64,000 nt of DNA, from assembly GCF_000143535.2 (NCBI RefSeq), contig NC_037310.1, forward strand, positions 1,550,001-1,614,000, written 5' to 3'. Shown here piece after piece: positions 61,194-64,000 of this stretch. The first letter of the stretch is position 1. Each line of letters opens with the position of its first letter. The DNA comes from Botrytis cinerea B05.10. Lineage: Eukaryota; Ascomycota; Leotiomycetes; Helotiales; Sclerotiniaceae. Both the position numbers and the translations under genes were made by a program. Under the pieces are notes generated by a model. It was not told the DNA's origin and did not search any database. It saw only the letters and a program-made list of their open reading frames with translations.

Positions 61194-61783
61194 ATCATTT
61201 TCATAAATTGTAATAGGTTTTGATTTCGAAATCTATCCTACACGTTTATGTTATTGACATTTTAGATGTCTCTAGCAATTTGCTTCTATTTGTCCTCTAT
61301 CTGATAACATATATGGGCGGGGACGGCCTTGCTTTGCACCAGGACTCTCTGCCTGTTATGTTAAATTTGTATGCCTATACTTAGGCCGGAGTTGCCTTTG
61401 GGGGCGGGAATGGCCTTGCATTGGAACAAGGATTTCCTGCCTGGTATGGATGCATAACATATGGGGTTTCAATTTTCAATTTCTAAGCAAATTCATAAAA
61501 CAGAACAGTTAATAAAATGATATTTTGTTCTTTATGAACTTGACTTCTTACTCGTGCTTTCAAGTTGTAGCGTTACCAACCCATATTTTGCATCTGGTGA
61601 GTAAACAGAAGTAAGCCTTTTCATCATACACATCTCTAAACAAAGGTGGCTGAATTTAGAGTCTCTACTTCAAAGAAGTTAAATAAGATCGATGGCCTTA
61701 AAATATTAGAATCACGCAAGCTTTAAATCGAAGAACACAACCACAACGGATAAAACCAATATATGGAAAAATAGAGAAGAGAA
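61194..61783. other. Convergent intergenic region with a duplicated hairpin motif
   Basis: 3' flanks of the helicase and adenylation genes. It holds two imperfect copies of a 45-bp motif (about 61315-61360 and 61403-61447). No coding remnant of carrier or reductase domains is seen here. Confidence 0.65.
61315..61447. repeat. Two direct copies of a 45-bp motif with hairpin potential
   Basis: Each copy has the form GGCGGG..GGCCTTGC..TTG.A.CA.GGA..TCTGCCTG.TATG. In the second copy CCTTG and CAAGG pair around an eight-base loop, extended by GGAA/TTCC. Confidence 0.7.
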
Positions 61784-63861
61784 CTACATAAGCCTATCAA
61801 TCTCCTCCCTGTAATCAACTAGGATCTTTGCTCTATTCACAGTTCCCTTTCCAGTCCTAGCTAACGGCTTCTGTGGATCCACGAACAAAATTCGATCCTT
61901 TGCGAGAAACGCATCAGTCCGGTAATAAACGTTTGTTCTCTCAACAATCGGCCAAATTTTATCAATCAAGTCCTTCTGCCGTTCTTCGGACGTCGATTCT
62001 CTTGAAGCAAGTTCAACTAAAAGAGCGATGCCTGTGGTATAATTTTCAACCCCAATTTTCTGGACAGGAACCACGACAGCATCTGTAATATCTGGACATT
62101 CGATAACCGCATGTTCAATAATGCTGGGGTTGGCAATCATTGTATTTGCAAGAACAATCATATCATCTGATCTCGCTTTGTAAGTCCAGAGATCCGGCTT
62201 AGTCGGATGAGGTGAGTACAAATCACGAGTGGCAAACTTTATCATTAGAAAGTTAGTGATTTCCTAGTGAAAAGGTTGTTCATGGCTGAATGGAAGGCAC
62301 GAAACTAGATCAAAAAAAGGGAGACAAAAAAACGACACACAAAAGTTGGAGTTTGGGGATGAGAAATAAGTTTGTGAGCTAGAAGCAAAGTTACAAATTA
62401 CTTACCTCCGTGAGATCGGGAAAGAGTTTGAAAACTGGTTGCTCATCTTCAGGTTTGGGATTGCGCACAATATACGCTTCATACAGGTTGTCGTTGTATT
62501 TCCGGAACTGTAGACCTGCTGCAGGATGGGCTTGGAAGTATTTCCAGTCCTTGGGATCCCAGTCTCCAATTTTTCGAATCAAGGGGTAGCTTACCGACTC
62601 AGTGGATCCGTGAGATGTATACAAGTCGAGCTTGGTAACTACAGCATCTCCCAATGACTGTGCTACGTCACCACCTCCATAGCACATTAAACTGACATGG
62701 CTCGCTAGCGAGTCAAGAAGCTCTGGGCTTCTGGCACACTCGGCTACTAGTGAGGGCCCACCAAGAATTCCAGTTACATCGCTCGTATATTTGAGCCCCT
62801 CGGCTGCAAGGGCCGCTGTTGGAATGGTTGCAGCGGGTGGAAAGACGTAAGCTGTTTGACCTGCTATTGCTGCAATCATTATACAAACGAATGAAGTCTA
62901 AACAACGGGAGGTCTGTCAGTGCAGTGATCTTGGCAATGAATGTTGGATAGCTTTTGCGAGGAAGGAATGATCTCACGTGAAATGGAGCGGTAAGAGCAA
63001 AGACTCTTCCACCCTCGCTCTTTCTCTCCATCGACTCAAACCCTTCCGGTGGCTCTATTTGTATTGCTTTCATGTAAGCAGCTGCAAAGTCATGAGTATA
63101 GATTATTGGCTTCGGAAGACCTGTTGTTCCCGAAGTATGAAGGGCTACCAATGGTTCTCTTTTGGCACTTTCAAAAGTTTTGTCATAGGGGAAGTGTTCG
63201 TAAGTAGAATTTAGTAGCTCTTCGATGGAAGGCACGCTGAGAACCTGTAGATGATCATGTATTTGTACTACCGGTGCAACAGTTGGTGGTTTTGGATCGG
63301 TAGTCAGCAGTACTTGGCAACCTGTGGCCTTGAAAAGACTTTTTGTAGCTTCGGGGGTGTTTCGTGACGAAGTAAGAAGTAACTAAATGTATGATAAGCC
63401 AAATTGAAGCGGAAAAAGTATGTTTGAGCTCTTTTCGGTGTTTTTTTATCTTCTTTCTATGTCATTCATATTCATTGCCATACAATGCTTCTACAAACAG
63501 ACACGTTATAATATCAAATATGGCATACCTTGTAGCCTGCCTTCACAGCACCCAAAATAAAAACAGCGTATCGGAAATCATTCCAACCCATATAGCAGAG
63601 TGTCTGAAAGTCCTTTCCCGGTCCCAGTTTCTCCGTCAGCCACCAAGCCGCACCATTCACAGCATTTCCTAACTGACCATAGGTGATCTTCCGATACCCT
63701 TTGTCAAAACCGACAAGAGATACAGGATACTCCCCAAACAGGACTGCCGGGCGTACTCTCGCCATGCCATCGAGCATGTTGATAAGAAGCTGAGGCTTGC
63801 TGTGCAGAGAGTTCCGAGCTTTGGGACCAGGATATCCTTCTTCAAAGATGATTGAAGCCAT
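61784..63861 (-). CDS. NRPS-like adenylation-domain protein lacking carrier and reductase domains
   Basis: Model: complement of 61784..62236, 62406..62897, 62978..63382 and 63529..63861, giving 560 residues; introns are 169, 80 and 146 bp and all junctions are phase 0. ANL-superfamily motifs are TSGTTGLPKP (194-203), the GSTE core (343-346), DLWTYKARSDD and the terminal-loop lysine in RTGKGTVNR (Lys540). Such enzymes activate a carboxylic acid as acyl-AMP. The sequence follows the N-terminus of fungal NRPS-like adenylate-forming reductases (EEGYPGPKAR, AVNGAAWWLTEKLGPGKDF), but the stop falls right after the adenylation domain. A usual partner would continue into a phosphopantetheine carrier and a thioester reductase. 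It may work with a separate carrier, be a CoA ligase-like enzyme, or be a truncated relic. The core catalytic residues look intact. Confidence 0.87.
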
Positions 63862-64000
63862 TGTGTTGGTTCTGCGATGAGGCGGGTAGTAGGATTGGGG
63901 GAAAATGGTGATGTGAAATTCAGTACTATTTGAGAGAAAAAGACCTTGCTCAACTCATCAAAGATACGAGAGAATTTAAGAAACAGAGAATGAGAAGTAA
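63862..64000. other. 5' flank of the adenylation gene
   Basis: Only 139 bases remain before the window edge. Nothing else is seen. Confidence 0.5.

Overview
The window looks like a piece of nuclear chromosome from a filamentous ascomycete. Most genes carry short introns (about 47-180 bp) with GT-AG borders and CTAAC-like branch sites. Intergenic regions are long and full of microsatellites. The gene set includes a PalI/Rim9 pH-signalling protein, an AspE-type septin, a fungal ATP sulfurylase with a degenerate APS-kinase tail, and an NRPS-like adenylation enzyme. The moderately AT-rich composition and gene style fit Leotiomycetes such as Botrytis or Sclerotinia relatives, but that placement is an inference. 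I see no rRNA, tRNA, CRISPR array, prokaryotic operon or intact transposon. All gene models below were assembled by hand from reading frames and splice signals; exon phases were checked and every multi-exon model closes in frame.

Layout. 0-3.3 kb: the 3' part of a Ser/Thr/Pro-rich protein, then a SerB-type phosphoserine phosphatase. 4.4-9.7 kb (minus): a large caspase-fold protein with a long disordered, coiled-coil and repeat-bearing tail. 12.7-15.2 kb: an uncharacterised 848-residue protein. 17.0-18.2 kb: a membrane-anchored METTL24-like methyltransferase. 18.6-27.3 kb: a run of small metabolic genes, namely an AYR1-like reductase, an acyltransferase-3 membrane protein, a second SDR and an ABM-type monooxygenase. 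27.9-32.2 kb: two sulfur genes head to head, ATP sulfurylase (MET3) and the cysteine-desulfurase partner ISD11. 33.3-35.9 kb: an unknown acidic, repeat-rich protein with an AT-hook-like patch. 36.7-38.8 kb: a mitochondrial ABC1/ADCK kinase-like protein. 41.5-44.0 kb: PalI/Rim9. 48.6-50.3 kb: septin AspE. 58.9-61.2 kb: a DEAD-box RNA helicase. 61.8-63.9 kb: a stand-alone NRPS-like adenylation protein.

How the genes relate. Most are unrelated housekeeping or development genes. MET3 and ISD11 touch sulfate activation and Fe-S sulfur delivery and share one intergenic region. Serine synthesis (SerB) is also present but distant. The 18.6-27.3 kb run might be metabolically linked, but no PKS, full NRPS or cluster regulator is visible. 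The most unusual item is the caspase-fold protein, whose tail carries repeated AI(K/R)KLIxPE(L/M)E-type helices; next is the adenylation enzyme that stops where its relatives continue into carrier and reductase domains.
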